NCBI GenBank assembly: GCA_023333565.1
Contig: JAJKFH010000209.1
Coordinates: 103,501 to 167,500 of the forward strand
Reading direction: 5' to 3'
Origin: Puffinus mauretanicus
Taxonomy: Eukaryota > Chordata > Aves > Procellariiformes > Procellariidae
DNA length: 64,000 nt
Part shown: piece by piece, positions 1-13,407 of the stretch
Numbering within the stretch: the stretch's first letter is position 1
Layout: each line of letters opens with the position of its first letter
The notes under the pieces: model-generated
The model's database searches: none
Told to the model about the DNA's origin: nothing
The model's input: only the letters and a program-made list of their open reading frames with translations
Translations under genes and position numbers: made by a program

Positions 1-2185
1 CCTTTGTGCAATACTCTCAGAAATGTGCAGAGATTTGATTTACTTACTTGAAAATTTCTTTCTATGGAGATTTCTACTTTTGAGGGAGTTCGCTGAATGT
101 TTCTGTTAAGTCTGTTTTGTTCATTATATGCTGTATCTGAAACGGAACCTCGTATTTGTAGGTGTGGCCATAGTGGTAAAGCCAAGCTTGACTGGATCTG
201 ATCAGGTGCTTTGTGTTGATTGAAATGAAATTTCCATTTGTAAAATCAGTACTTAGATGTCTTAAGTGCAGATGGTTTATTTTCTTACCTTGTCTTGAGG
301 CCTTCTTACCAGTTGTGGTTGGAGGTACCTAGTTTAACAATTTACTACATTTTGGAACCATATTTTCACAATGACAGAAATGAATATAATGTGAGAAAAT
401 CCATAGAATCTTCCTAGAGTTTATTAATGGACTAAAAATGAGGATTAGGGGCTCGATGAACTCATTGGGAAATAGGAGGTATTAATATTTTATAGACAGT
501 CTTCTCCACAGTACATTTAAAGAAATTTGCATTAAACATTTAAAAAAATATTAATAGAGAGTATTTTGTTGAAAATGAATGAGATGAAAATTAAACTGAA
601 CCAAGTTCATTTAACAGCCACATTTTAAGGCTCTAACTGTATGCTTACTTATGTCTGATTGTCATGTCACAACATAGTAAGGACCCTAATCTGTCCATAA
701 CTGCATGTGAAGTACTGTGTGATAGCTGTTATCCTAGAGCAGGTACTGTTCCCGTAGTCCACTGAGGGTTTTAAGAATGGATATCCTAAAAGAATTTGTG
801 TTTTTCAGAGGCATTGATTACTCTCCTGGATATGCAAAACCAAAATTCTAAAAGCAAGCCAAGTGTTTTACATTCTCAAATTTCTACTAGAGGGAGAGGG
901 GGAGCAATTACTTTCTACATTCTATATTGCTCTCCATAATTAGTGTTAGCTTTTAGAACCTTTTGAGAGTATCACAAGACTTTTTTCTTTCCAATTTGTT
1001 TTTTCATGATAATTTAGAAAATGTACATAGATGTGATATCTCATGGGATCATGGTGCTTTTTGGTGGAAACAAAGAATGTAAAAGTTGTAAGCAGTTTTC
1101 TTTTGAGGCTTGTGAAGAAAGATAAAAAAATGCAATTTGGCTTTAGTATTTTCCAGAATACTGTAACTCAGAGTTTTCTCATGCTCTTTGTCCAGCTGAT
1201 GAAGTGAAGACATGGCAGGGTAGATGATTAAATATTCATGTTTGTTAACAAAGCAGATATTCTGGATCACATATTAAGTTTGTGAAAATGACTAAAATTT
1301 TTGACTGCAGTGAAGCTATCTCAGTGGCATCAGCTGAAGATCCAGTCCTCTAAGCTTATATTACATTGCTTACTACTTATCTTAAAATTCTGGAGAGTGT
1401 TTTGGGAAATGGTGCTTCTCAGTCTAGATTCATATTACTGTGTCATAAGTATTCATTTAGAACAATAACACAAAAGTAGGAATGCTTCATGTTGCAACAT
1501 GGGAGTTAGTGGATACAAATATTTTTTTTTGTTTAGAGTGAACATTTAAAATTCTACATTTCTTAATGTTTAACACCCTGTAATTTTAAGTGGTTCCCTT
1601 TTCCTAACTTTTGCCAATGATAATTTTCATTAAGAAGCATGAAGGTTAGGGTTTTTTTTGTTTGAAATAATGTTAACAGTTTACACCCTTCTGCCCCAAT
1701 AGAGAGAGAAAGAAGGATCTGTCCTTCAGTCTGTTCATGGTATAGTTAAAAAAAAAAAAGAAAAGTATAAACACTGAATTCCTGAGCTTGCTGTGAGATG
1801 GAAGGTCATTAACAGGGCACTTGAGCAGATTGGTGTTACAGTCAATTGAGACGCTGAAACATCCTAAATGGCCTAATGCAGCAACTAAGTGCTTCTTAAA
1901 TTCCAGAACTTTTACTTGAGCAGAGCATTCATGACCAAAGTGAATTTCCATTTCCTTTAGTAAATGCTGTTTTTATATAGTCATAGTTGAAGAGGCAACA
2001 TAGTGTAAACACAACAGTTTGATTCTATCTCCACAGCAGCACTAAACTAATTTGTCAAGTTATAAACATGAAATCTGAGTCTCAGCTAAATATATATTGT
2101 TACACATTGAATTAATAGAAATGGCAGGAGTTTGTGTGTTAATATATACATACACTGTCAAGGTTGCCCCATCAGACTAATCAGC

Positions 2186-2193
2186 ATGCAAAT
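2186..2193 (+). promoter_or_regulatory. POU octamer ATGCAAAT in a TAAT-rich patch
   Basis: A perfect octamer, ATGCAAAT, sits between two TAAT/ATTA cores (actaatcagc upstream, aattag at its end). Octamer plus homeodomain cores is the arrangement bound by POU-family factors. An 8-bp match is expected by chance in a window this long, so function is only a guess based on the clustering. Confidence 0.2.
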
Positions 2194-5100
2194 TAGAATG
2201 GTTTCTTCCTTTGGGAAGCTGAAGTTTTACCAGTTCCAATCAATTCAGCATTATAGAAAGGATAAATTAGATTTCACTTAAGTTCTTTATGTTCTGGAAG
2301 TAAATTTGTCAGGAAAGAAGGAAAGGGAGGGAAATACATGGTATTTGATTTTGTTTATAGCTGTCCTAGTGATAAATTGTCTTTAGATCTAGCAGTACTT
2401 TGTAGGAGAGTGCCAAGTTGTTTAGGTAAACACTAAGCTTTTGTTTGTGGTTCTGTCTGTCTCATTCAAAAGCTGTGAGAACTTTATTTGAGGGACAATA
2501 CAGAAAACACCTCCCTATGTGTAAATTCCTAGATGAAAGGTAGCATCTGCATGGTTCTTCATACTAAATATAAAGGCCTCCTGCAGTTTTAATTGAGGAG
2601 ACTACAGATGGAAGAAAAGGGCATCTAATCTAGAAAAAAAAAAATCAACAGAAGCCATTTTAGCAAGATTTTGTGGACAGATCAGACCAAATGCAGCAGC
2701 TGAGTGATAACAATAGTGAAGTCTGAAGGTTTCAGAATGCTAGCACTCTATCTGGCAATACTGTATGTAGTTGCACTCTTGCATAGGAATCATATTCCCA
2801 TCAATTAAAAATACGTTCTTCTGAAAGTTTAAAGAGTTTGTGAACCACTTTGAAAAAATATCTTAAAGTATGTCTAAGGTGTCTAGCAGATGATATTTGC
2901 AGAATCTTCCTGTAGCTTTTTGCTGTTGCTATCTCATACCTCTACCCAAGGTTATCACCTTTGTAACAGAAGACAACAGAGAATACATGGCTATGCCCCA
3001 GCTGCTCCAGTTTACTATCCAACACCTTAACTTAAACACTTTTTGAGACTGGGCTTGCATTGAGATACCAGGCTGTGATTTGGAGTTGCTGAGTGAGCAG
3101 CATATACTCCCTTTTGCTGACTGTGTGATCGACAGCCATCTCAGCAGAGGGGTAAATATCAAACATCTGGGAAAGAGGAGGAGGGCAGGTGTGTCTTAGT
3201 GCCAGTTGTTTGCCTACTTGCACAAGTCCGAGATCTTATTCAATGTTTCATGAATTACCTCTTACATGTCTAACAGACTCCCAAGTTCTATTTTGTGGTA
3301 TTATGTACAATTTAGTGAATGATTGCAACTATGATCTGTTCTTTCCTTCCAAGTGAAACTTTGTCAATTTTTTCCTAATTTCAACAAACAGGTTCTAAAT
3401 TAAGTGGGCTTCCCTTTTCCGTGTCTGCTCTCCCAAGGTCTGTTGCTGTTATAGTCTTGACAAACATAGCTTAAAGAATTTGAAAGATGAAAGGCTCTCA
3501 TGTTTTAAGGACCAAAGCACAAATTCAGTGATGCACTCAGGTGTGTCAAGGCCGCTCACTGATATACCTAGAAGTAGTGTTTTAGTGTGCCCTCCTCAGT
3601 AAGATCCTGCTCAAATGTATTGCTCTTATCTGAGGCCATATGTTGCACTAATCTATGTAAAGGCCAAGACTAGAGCAAAGTCAACTGCTGTTAATAGCTT
3701 TCCCTTTTTGTCTTTCTTTCCAATAGTTCTTCCTCACTTGGGGAAGGCAGAGAAAGGGAGCAAGGAGGAATATCTGTCTATACAGTTAGTAAAGAAATGG
3801 AGAGAAAGTAAACAATAACATGTTGAAACAATAAGATTTTGGAAAGGGTTTGGAAGGAAGAAAAAATGCAAATCTAGATATGCACAAAACTCTGTCTTGC
3901 AACTTTTGAATACTTGAAGCCCCTTCATATTCTGAAATGGAAAAATAAGTTCAATTGCATTGCTGTACATTTTAAAGATGAAATCCATTTTTTTTACCAG
4001 AAAAGGCTTACATTTATTTCTAAATTTTTCTGTCGCTGGATGGGAAGTTTTCACTACTTAGCTGAATAATCTGACTGTGAGCGTATTTTCAAACTAGTAA
4101 AACCAAAAACCAGTTTCAGTTAACTTTGCCTTTTCTTTAATAGCTTGATATTCTGAGGTATTGACTTCTAAAGATTCTTTTCTAGCTTTTGATTTTGCAC
4201 ACTTGTCTATATGACTATTTGGATACTACAAATTATGATCTCAGTTTCTCAGACTGATATACTAGCCATCATTTGACCTTTCAAAAGCAGTGTTTCTTTT
4301 TTCTGGGAAGTCAGTGACAGAATGTGTTTGTATGCATGGCGAGTCCGATGTGCACTTGAAACACTGGATTTATGGCACAAAAATGCATCAGCCATTTGTG
4401 CAGTGAATCTACATCAGAGGTGCATCAGATCTACCGTGTCTTTAAAACAGAATAAAATGATGCATGCCCAGTGATCCCTTGCTCTCCTTTTTGGAAACGT
4501 GAAAATTTGACCAGAGCAGCATGAACATTTGGCAGGAAGTGGAATGCTGGAAATACTAAAGAAATGTACAAAAAACAAGTGTGTAGTAAATGACATCTGA
4601 AAAGCATAAGTTCAGACACTTTTTTTTTTTTGTCATTCAGCCTCTTGTATGGGATTGATTTCACAGATAAAATTAGAATCCTGCATAAAGTGTTTGTGAT
4701 TGTACCTGTGTAAAATTGGTGGACACTTATAAAAAAAGATATGATTTTTGAAATTTATTTATTTTTGGCTGTTCACTAAAAGCTGAGGGAGGAAAGATAG
4801 ATGTTCAGAGTAGGCAACGTTCTATGGAAAAACTCCTTATTATACTTATTTTGTCTTCCTCTAACAGTGGGAGAAAGTCTGTGGAGGAAGAGGAGGTGTT
4901 TTGCAAGATATCTCTCAAATCAACAGCCAAATCTGAAGATGGTACCTTTATTTGCTCTTTAGTAGCATTTTGCAGATTGTACATCTTGAGTCTAATCCTA
5001 TCTTAAAGTCGGTCTCAGATCACATAGGGTTACTTGCTTATTATGGCACAAGATTCATTTCTCAGAGGATCTCATTTCAACTATCATGTAACATGCTGCT

Positions 5101-5377
5101 CATCTATTGATCTTTTGAACTTTCAGGTCTCTGCATTTCTTCCTCTACTGTGGCTTTGTAGCCACCTATTAAAGCTGTAATAGCATAGTTTACTGCTAAT
5201 AATAGTCTGGTATCTTCAGTAATAGATGATATGCCTTAAAGAAACATTTTGTTCACCTAATAGTTTCTCTTATGTCTTTTACTTTACGTATTTTACTTTA
5301 CATATCTTTTAATCCAGTAGATACTGCACATGGTTTTGCTTAAAATTCTGTTTGAATAAGCACTTCAGGAGTTGAAA

Positions 5378-5452
5378 AAATACTTAATAAATAAATTTTT
5401 TTAAAAAAATACTTGAGTATTTATTTATTTATTTATTAATACTTGAGTATTA
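5378..5452. repeat. TTTA microsatellite with duplicated 14-bp motif
   Basis: About four and a half TTTA units are flanked by two exact copies of AATACTTGAGTATT, at 5408-5421 and 5438-5451. The motif is itself nearly palindromic. The arrangement suggests a local slippage or duplication event around the tetranucleotide repeat. Confidence 0.6.
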
Positions 5453-7407
5453 AGAATAAAATCTTGAGTATGACTGCATGTCAATGGAAGTATTCCCACT
5501 AACCTTAAAATATGGTTCCTGAACCACTAATAAGCTGCCGTATGACAAGAAAATAGGTGAAAAAAAAAGCTGGTGGAAAAACTGGTGAATACACTTTTGA
5601 GATAGATCACATGAAAACATTTTAAAAGATTATTAAATGTCTTGACTATAACGTCTTACAGTTATTCTTAAAAGATAAGTAATTTCTGGATTGCTAGTTC
5701 TAAACAGGGTGGGGGGGAAGGCAGACTTCAGTTCATCTGACAACAACAGTGTTTTCAAACCCTAACAGTAAAATAAAAAAATCTTCACAGATTACTTTAA
5801 ATCCTAAAAGCAAATTTCCTTTGGATATCCTTTCTACTAAACATGGTTGAAAAAGTACAAAATCTAGTATTCAATACAAAGACCAATCTGCTTTTTGCCC
5901 AGTTGTATAAGCAATTGAAAATGTTAATTTTGAATGTGCGTGTATTATACTTATCAATAATTTAAAAAAAGAAACGTGAACAAAGTTCCCAGTATTTTTT
6001 AAGAGCAATGTATTTTCTTCAAACCTGACTAGTTAATTCTCAGTAACTTGTTCATTATTGCCTATATGTAGCACAGATGACTCAAAAGGGTGCTAAATCT
6101 GTATATGATTAACATTTTACTGTGGTGTCTTTCTATAAGGAGAGATAAGAAACAGCTGTGGAAGGGTAGAAGGGCCTGTTCCCTTCTGATAGACCTGGAG
6201 ACGTATTATCAGGAAGCAAGTTGCTGTCAAGTTTTTTAGGGAAACTTTGTGGTTTATTCTTTGAAGAAAACTTTGCTTTTGTTTTGTAATGGGAAAGAGA
6301 CAAAACATTTGAGGAGGCTCCTTTGACTACATCATTACTACAAAGCAAGTGGACTTTTTTTCTACTGGATGATAAACTCACGCGGAGAGTAGTCATAGCC
6401 AGTTCCAGCAAGACAACTAATGAAATCATTGCTATAAATTGACTCTCATCTCATCTCATCTATTTCTCTATATAGTGAAATTAGAACCCTGTCTGTAAAT
6501 AATTTTTGTCATGACATAGGTAATGTGTATTAGGTTGAGGTTGCAAAAAAAAATTACATGTTCATTTTTCATCTCTAATTGACTTTCTAATTACGTAATC
6601 CTTAAAGCAAAGTAGAACAAATGTATGACTGCCAACTCACTGGACAAGGTTACTACAAGGAGTAGTATCTATCTCCTCTTATAGAGCACATAGTGCCTGA
6701 TGTAGTGATTACACCTCCAGTTTTAGAATAGATCAAAACATAACTATAACATTACTTCTCATGTATGACATTAGATAATGCAACCACTTTAAAAAAAAAA
6801 CCAACAAACACAACTTAGCAGTTGCATTGAACGAAAAGACTTTCATTGAACCAAAACACTAAGAAGGCAAAACACATGAGCAACTGTTTAAAATTAAGCA
6901 CTAATTTACATTCTGTAAAAGGCAAGTATGTGCTATCTTGTTTGGAATCAGAACATAATTTGGTTTTATTGGTATAGGAATGAGTATATTTAAAATTAAC
7001 TATTCCTTCTTCATTTTTGTATTATAAAATTTTACATTAATCTGAATGAAACACTAGTAATATTCCTATTTAATTAAATCTAGGATGAAAAATCTGCCTT
7101 CGGGGTTGTCTAGTAGATCTCTACCCTTCATTATTTGATATAGTTACCAAAATCCAAATGTAGGTTTCAAGACTTGAAAAAACACCAGAAACTTAGTAGG
7201 TTTTTTGGGAGGTGGGGAATTCAGTGCTATTAAGTTTGTCTCTTTAGAACATACAAAAAAAAAGAACTGAGAAAGTCTATTTTATTTTTATGTGGATGGA
7301 AACATTATTCATCAAAAGTTATGGGACACCCAATTTCTATGGAAATTGTGTGACTTTGAGACGGGATTGAACAATTTAAAACAAATCAATTGGAATAAAT
7401 AGCTTTT

Positions 7408-7752
7408 ACAGAATCACAGAATGGTGCCGGTTGGAAGGGACCTCTGGAGGTCATCTTGTCCAACGCCCTGCTTAAGCAGGGCCACCTAGAGCTGGTTGCC
7501 CAGGACCATGTCTTGATGTCTTTTGAATATCTCCAAGGAGGAAGACTCCACAACTTCCCTGGGCAACCTGTGCCAGTGCTCAGTCATCCTCACAGTAAAA
7601 AAGCATTCCCTGATCTTCAGAGGGACCCTCCTGTGTTTCAGTTTGTGCTCTTTGCCTCTCATTCTGTCACAGGACACCATTGAAAAGAGCCTGGCTCTGT
7701 CTTCTTTGCACCTTCCCATCAGGTATTGATATGCATTGATAAGATCCCCCAA
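7408..7752 (-). mobile_element. CR1 LINE, 5'-truncated 3' end (minus strand)
   Basis: Read on the minus strand, this segment encodes the carboxyl end of the CR1 ORF2 protein in one open frame of 88 codons. The characteristic motif [20 protein letters not shown] is visible. It then ends at about 7408 in two diverged copies of the CR1 terminal octamer (ATTCTGTG, ATTCTGT). The copy starts in the typical GGGGGATCTTATCAAT region, so only about 345 bp of a 4.5-kb element is present, which is usual 5' truncation. The intact frame implies a fairly young insertion compared with the CR1 copies at 51-54 kb. Open frames on the plus strand here are antisense shadows. Confidence 0.93.
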
Positions 7753-10686
7753 AAGAAATTAGATAAATTAAATGGGGAAATTAATCTAGTAATTAAAAAG
7801 ATAACCATATATCAATTTCTTGCTGTATTGAAGATAAATTTATGAACTGATTTAATGCCTTATTTCTGTTCTGAAAGCTTCCTAGAATATAGTCCTATTG
7901 TTTCCACCACTCTTAATTATTCTTCTACTATATTTATAAAATGTGGATTATAGTAACAAATCTAGTGTCAACAAAGCTGTTTTTGTGCTGTATTTCCCAA
8001 CAGCACATCAAGAATAAACACTATGCAATTGATGAAGTAGAATGCTTATGTATCATAAAACCAGTTGGTCTGTATTCCTTCCTACCTTAGCGTCCCTGAA
8101 ATCAGACTGAAGTCATTAGACTGGTGAGTACATAGCTTTCCTGAAATCAAGGGTGTCATTTCTGTATTCACTTAACTCGTTGGACCTTTAGAAAGTGACT
8201 TCAATGGCTGGCTGAAGGCTAAAAAAGAGTAGAACTGGTAAAAAAAAAAAGTACATTTGAATACATCTAAATAGGACATACACTGAGCAAACTGTTCCTA
8301 AGTGAATTATTAATTTAGCAAATTTTCCTTTCTCCCAAGCCCACATAGATCCTGTTAGGAATATCCATGAATAGATTTTAAGTAGTTCATTATTTTAAAT
8401 TTAATTTCAAGACTTTCAAGAGTGTCATGTACATGTATCAGACTGCTGCAAATTTACTGGCTGCTTGGAATGTGGAAGCCTCTGCCACCTCTGAGAGGCT
8501 AAGACATTTTTGTGTTCTTTCAAACCTAGTCTGCCTTGGAAGCTGGAAAATCATCATTTTAGTGGTCCAGGTGGAAGGCTCGTCTTAAAGTCAAAAGCCT
8601 TACTTTGTCTATCTAGACTATTTAAATCTTGTCTTAAATATTTATGGCATATCCTGGTGCACCCAAGAAGACGTAACTTGCTAAGTCTTGGGCTTCTGCT
8701 GGAGACGCCTTCTTGATTAGGCTCTCTCCCTCTTTTTTTTTCCCCTCTATCCATATCTTTTCTTCACTCCAAGACCTGTGAAGAATTAATTGGGATTTTT
8801 TGCCACTGTGACACAGATCTTCCTGTGGCGAAAATCAGTTTTTCATGCTCCTTTAAGGGCTTCCGGCTTCTTACAAAACATATATAAGGTCCTAATGTTA
8901 ACCCTTTATCTATTTGCAATTCTGTTATGAGTAGTAGTTGTTTCATCTCTAGGGTATCGTTCTTCCTGTTGGCACTACTAAAACATGAATGAAAGAAGAA
9001 TAAAGGGTAAAGAGCTTTCAGGATGGCTGGAAAAAACAAGCTCTCACCCACATATAAATATGCATCAGATTATTAAAGAGCTTGCTCTCCTTTGGTATTT
9101 GTAGTTAGAAACAAAACCCTTCCTGAATGTTTGTTGAGCAATTACTCAGAGTAACAAATGCCATCAATGTAAAAATGTGGCTCCAAACTGCAGAACTCAT
9201 CTAAGTCTGCTGGTTACCAAGGTAAGGCGGTGAGATTGAAATAGGGCCTATAGATTTACAGGGACTCCCAAGAAAAAATTTTCTTCCATGTTATTATTTC
9301 TCATAGTGGTTGTGTATTCTCACAAGTAACAGCTTCTTGAAAGGTAATGTTCTCCCCTTTAACACATTTCTTCAAAAACAAAAGAAAGAAATGATGGGGG
9401 GAAAAATGCCAGTGAGAAGTTGTGAAATCTTTTTTGCGGCGAAGTACATTGTTGGATAAACCCCTGTGATTGTGGTATTGTTATAGTGCTTATTATTTAT
9501 TCTAGAGAAACTAGCAGCTCTGTATTTACTGAATATATAGTTATGGACTTTAGAACATTTATTTACTTGGATGTCCATAATGGATCTGAATAAACTGCTG
9601 TGTAAGCACGCATTCAAACATTTTAAAAAAAAATGCATATTGTTTACTTGATTGACCATATACAAAACCATGATAGAAGCACTATTGTTTAGCCAATACT
9701 GTTTTGAGGCCATGCCAGACTAATAAGTGAATAGGTATTCATAAGTGTTTCTAAAACATATATCATTTACCTGGTATTAGGAGTGTAGCTTTTCAGAAGT
9801 GCTTTAAAGTGCATTACTAACGTATTTTCCCAATAGTGATTATGGTTAAACACTTGGGATTTTTTTTATCTTTAAGAAAAAGTACCCCTGAAAGTGCCTT
9901 GAAAATTTTTAAAGCTTTACTGTGAATACAAAAATAGGAACTGCTATATCCAATAAGAAGAATGTTGTTGTTATTACTATTAAAAGCAATAGTACAGTAG
10001 TGTTTAGAGGCTGCAGGTGATATTAGGACCCATTCTGGTATGCGCTGTGCAAATATACAGTTGCAGTACTTGCAGTTTCTGAGCTGATCTTTACAAATCC
10101 CGTTTAGTTAACTGACTTTCCTGGCATAAAATGGTTCAGCCTATCTGTTTACATTCACAACTGAAAATAAAATTTTACATTAAATAATTCTTAAATATTT
10201 TTAAGAATCTATTTCACACATGTTAGCTTAATCTCTGATGTAGGTTTTCATTATTAATTTTGCAGTAATGTATGTAAAGATGAGCATAATTTCTCCTCAA
10301 GAAATTAGTCTGCCCCTGAAGAAGAAAAATAATTACAGTATATTCATATTTTGACATACTAAAATAGCTTCATATTTACTGAAATTAATTAAGTGTTGAT
10401 CAGACGGTGGCATTTTCTCATGTTTTCTTATCACCAGATCCTTCAATCTAAATGTTTTTGTGCTCTGGCCCAATGCGAGGGTACTGGAATATTGATGTTT
10501 GGACTTACAAGTGTCTTCAATAAGCTGTTGTAGGAATCCCATTGCATATATTTTCTTCCTCTTTCTAGTCACAATTATTCCTGTTGAACCTCAGCCTCTG
10601 CTTTTATTAGTCATCTCGGGGAATATTTTTTCTTTGGCATTGCAGTTCAGAATATTAGAAAACTGATCTGTGCTCTGCTCTTGCAG

Positions 10687-10913
10687 CAACATGTATAAAC
10701 CATATAATTTTTCGTGCATTTCAAAATCTCCAACTGGCCGTTTCATTTGGAGAATACCTCATAATATTCATCCAACGTTTTCAAGTGGAAGTCTACCACC
10801 TTTACTATTGTCCTATTTCGTGTATTTTATAGTTGCATTTTACAAATTTTACACATTTTTGTCTAAAGACAATTGCAAATATGCCAAGCTTGAATACACC
10901 ACACTTTGTAAGG
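10687..10913 (+). other. Exon-like segment inside the window's longest open frame
   Basis: A textbook acceptor (a pyrimidine run ending in CTTGCAG at 10680-10686) is followed by a frame that stays open to 11104. A GTATGT donor-like site begins at 10914, which would define a 227-nt exon. The first ATG in the frame is at 10691. The encoded residues are hydrophobic and aromatic and I recognise no domain. An open frame of this size is only mildly unusual in 64 kb of AT-rich DNA, and an opposite-strand frame of about 84 codons overlaps it. It is recorded as a candidate, not a gene. Confidence 0.15.
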
Positions 10914-12135
10914 GTATGTCTGTAGTTTGTATCACTTCTATTAGAGATATGCAGCCAGTGGTTGTCTATTTTAAGATGATACCAGGTTTCTTTTGTGCTC
11001 ATTGTCTCATTTTCTTTAAGAATATTTACATCTTTGTTTACGACCCTTATGTTACACATCGCAACAACAAAGCAGGCATAAAAATAATGTCAATGGATTC
11101 ATAGCTTATTACACAGAAAACTTATTTTTGCTTACTTCTGTTTGCATAAGTTAAAGGTAAGTCATAGATGTACTCCGTTTCTATAAATGGAAGCTTCAAT
11201 TTGGTGTTTTCTGTTTCTGCAGGCTTTTGAATCTTGATAGGGAGAGCCTTGCACTAATGTTCTGTATTTAAGCAGAGGTGATCACGCATAAAAGCTGTCA
11301 TTTGTTGCAGGTACTTTGCTGTGTATATAGTCACTGCCTTTATTTTGGACTAGCATTCCTTCAGTGTTTAAGCCATTACACAGTCAGCTTAAAGGCATGA
11401 TCACCTTCATGCAGCCTGTAATGAGTGCTGCACACTATTAATTTTTCCTTCTGTTCTTACATCTTATCCTGGAGATTCAGAAGATGAGGATCCTTGAAAG
11501 AAATCATCTTCTGACTACTGTCTGTTTTTCATATGGCTCGCAATTTTTTGTTTTCTAATACTTTAGCAGGGGAATGCATTGCTATAGTTTAAAATTCATG
11601 GAAGACAGTAAAGTATACATAGAAGGATGGCAAATATGATACTGTTGTCAGCATGACTTAAACATTCATAGACGTTTATTTGAATTTTTTGTTTAATAGT
11701 CACCACCATAGATTGTTACACAAACCAAGCTTGTGAACAAGAGGGAACAGGTACATCAATCATTCCTTTTTATCCTCACTGTTAAATAATCACTTATTCA
11801 TGCCAAATTGTTTGGTTACTTTCTGGAATTCCAGAATAAAATGTCAAGGGAAAATTCATATCAGTTCCATTAGATTAATTTAATCTGGATTTCTGCATTA
11901 GATAGAAAAGCATTTAGTCTACAAATACAGAAACATATATAGGTTTGTTTTATACTGACAGCCAGTTTTTGTGTAAGACAATTGCTGATTTACGTCTTTG
12001 CTCGTTCAACAGTAAGAACTTCTAAAGGTGCAAAATTGAAAACATAAACTTACTTGATTGCGCAAATGTTTTTTCTTAAAGGTTGTTGGTCTAGACGTAA
12101 ATTTTGTTAATTATCCTTGGGGATGGTGAACTTGC

Positions 12136-12243
12136 CTTATGGGAGGCTTGAGTGATGGCAGAGAGCTTATTGGGGGTGTCTTGAGAGCCACTTCCTTGAC
12201 TTCTCCTGTCTCTCTCCGAAGACATCTTGGCAGTGATGAAATA
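12136..12243 (-). other. Candidate 36-codon phase-0 exon, unknown gene
   Basis: On the minus strand, a CCAG acceptor (12244-12247) is followed by 108 nt that are open in one frame, ending in AAG directly before GCAAGT. AG then GCAAGT is the consensus for the rare GC-AG intron donor. The translation is hydrophilic, rich in S, R, Q and D (it contains KMSSERDRRSQGSGSQDTPN), unlike the low-complexity frames elsewhere, and it holds CpG sites. Its length is a multiple of three. The upstream pyrimidine tract is mediocre. I do not recognise the protein. It could be a real small exon, a pseudogene piece or chance. Confidence 0.25.
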
Positions 12244-12875
12244 CTGGCAGTTTGTGATGATAGTCTTATGAAATGAAGTTATAGTACACACAGTATGGTT
12301 CCTTAGTGTTTTGTTGCTAAGTAGTGCTTGTGCATGTTTAATCCCTTCCTTGAAATTTCCAAAATAGAAAATAGACACCTGGAGGGAAGGAAAACTATTC
12401 ATCTCCGACCTGAAATATGTTTTCTTACATTGCTAAATAAAGGACTACACAAATTCCCTTATTTACACACCCACATTATGCCAACGTACATGTTAACCTT
12501 TACAGTTGGCAGAAATTGGGAGACTGGCTGCCAGTTTCTGTTTTGTATAGACTGATGTAATCAAGCATGGCACTACAGTATGAAATATGTAACAAATGAT
12601 GTTAGAGTATATCTCACAAGCCTGCAGTGCAGCATGAAAGGAGTGTTTCAAAAAGAAAGAGATAGCAAAGGGCTTTTCTTGCACCTTGTTTAGTCTTGTG
12701 CACTGGGGATGAATTCGGGCCAACAATTTAATTTCTGCAGTGGCACAAGTGTCTGCAAATTAGGTCTGCAAATAATAATTTTAAAAAAGCAAAAGTATAG
12801 AGGAAGAATCCTTAAAAGGGGGAGAATAAGTTCTTTTCATGTCACATATGTAGATGTGTATTATACTGGTAGAAC

Positions 12876-12935
12876 TAAAGCAGGGATGAAGTTCTGCCCC
12901 TACTGGAACCAGTGGGACAAAATACCACTCAGATG
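12876..12935. repeat. Possible fragment of an ancient sauropsid repeat
   Basis: The stretch reading roughly 'gaagttctgcccctactgga', then 'accagtgggacaaaat', resembles a phrase recurring in bird and turtle genomes (cctgcccccattgaagtcag, then tgggaattttgcc). The match is from memory and degenerate. Confidence 0.22.
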
Positions 12936-13380
12936 TCTTTAATGTGATGCAGTCCTAAAGACAATTTTCCTGGAGACACTTTATATCCATTCTATTATTC
13001 TCACTGCCAGCAAAACACCTTTACTCCACAGTGCAGATAACTTTTCAGATCTGTCCTTAACACAAGATATTTGAGACAGCCTCTGTTACTAACCTGCTGT
13101 AGTGGTGCTAAATTCCAGAGGAAAAGACTCAGCAATCAGTTTAACAAGGTGCTGGCATAAGCACAGTTTCCAGAGCAGAGTAGAAGGAAAGGGAATAGAT
13201 ACTCCTTGAAAGAAGAAAGCAATAGAAAATGGCTTAAAAAGATTGCTTTACCTACTCAATTTCCTTTTGCCATTGGAAATTATTTTTACAATATGGGAGA
13301 AAAGATAAGGTAAAAATCAAGGAGAGGTAAGTATTTCTACCCAACTGAAAGGACAGAAGAAACCAAGTAAGTTTGATACT

Positions 13381-13407
13381 AAAAAAAAAAAAAAAAAAAA
13401 AAAAAAA
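13381..13407 (+). repeat. Poly(A) tract, A27
   Basis: Twenty-seven uninterrupted A residues, the longest homopolymer in the window. No recognisable retrocopy precedes it, so it is annotated as a simple repeat and not as a retroposon tail. Confidence 0.95.

Larger units (their letters stand above)
1..7407. other. AT-rich non-coding stretch, no supported gene
   Basis: No reading frame here has coding character. Open frames are short, low in complexity and often overlap others on the opposite strand. Contents that can be named are a POU-octamer/TAAT patch near 2186, a TTTA repeat with a duplicated 14-bp motif near 5408-5451, and short A/T runs. No CpG island or core promoter is visible. It could be intergenic or intronic. 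Confidence 0.6.
7753..13380. other. Non-coding stretch with two weak exon-like segments
   Basis: No gene is supported. Two segments stand out and are listed separately: a plus-strand one at 10687-10913 behind a strong splice acceptor, and a minus-strand 108-bp one at 12136-12243. Isolated donor-like motifs (AAG then GTAAGG near 9215; AAG then GTAAGT near 11157; GAG then GTAAGT near 13326) are not paired with convincing acceptors. Confidence 0.5.

Noticed and set aside
4868..4940. Exon-like segment after CTTCCTCTAACAG, with a GTACCT donor
   Set aside because: The donor is weak, and the acidic run (VEEEE) comes from a simple GAGGAAGAGGAGG purine stretch.
7456..7729. Two overlapping plus-strand open frames of 75 and 68 codons
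   Set aside because: They are antisense to the CR1 ORF2 remnant on the minus strand and have no independent support.
13300..13407. A27 tract as the tail of a processed pseudogene or SINE
   Set aside because: No mRNA-like, SINE or LINE sequence is recognisable upstream and no flanking target duplication was seen.
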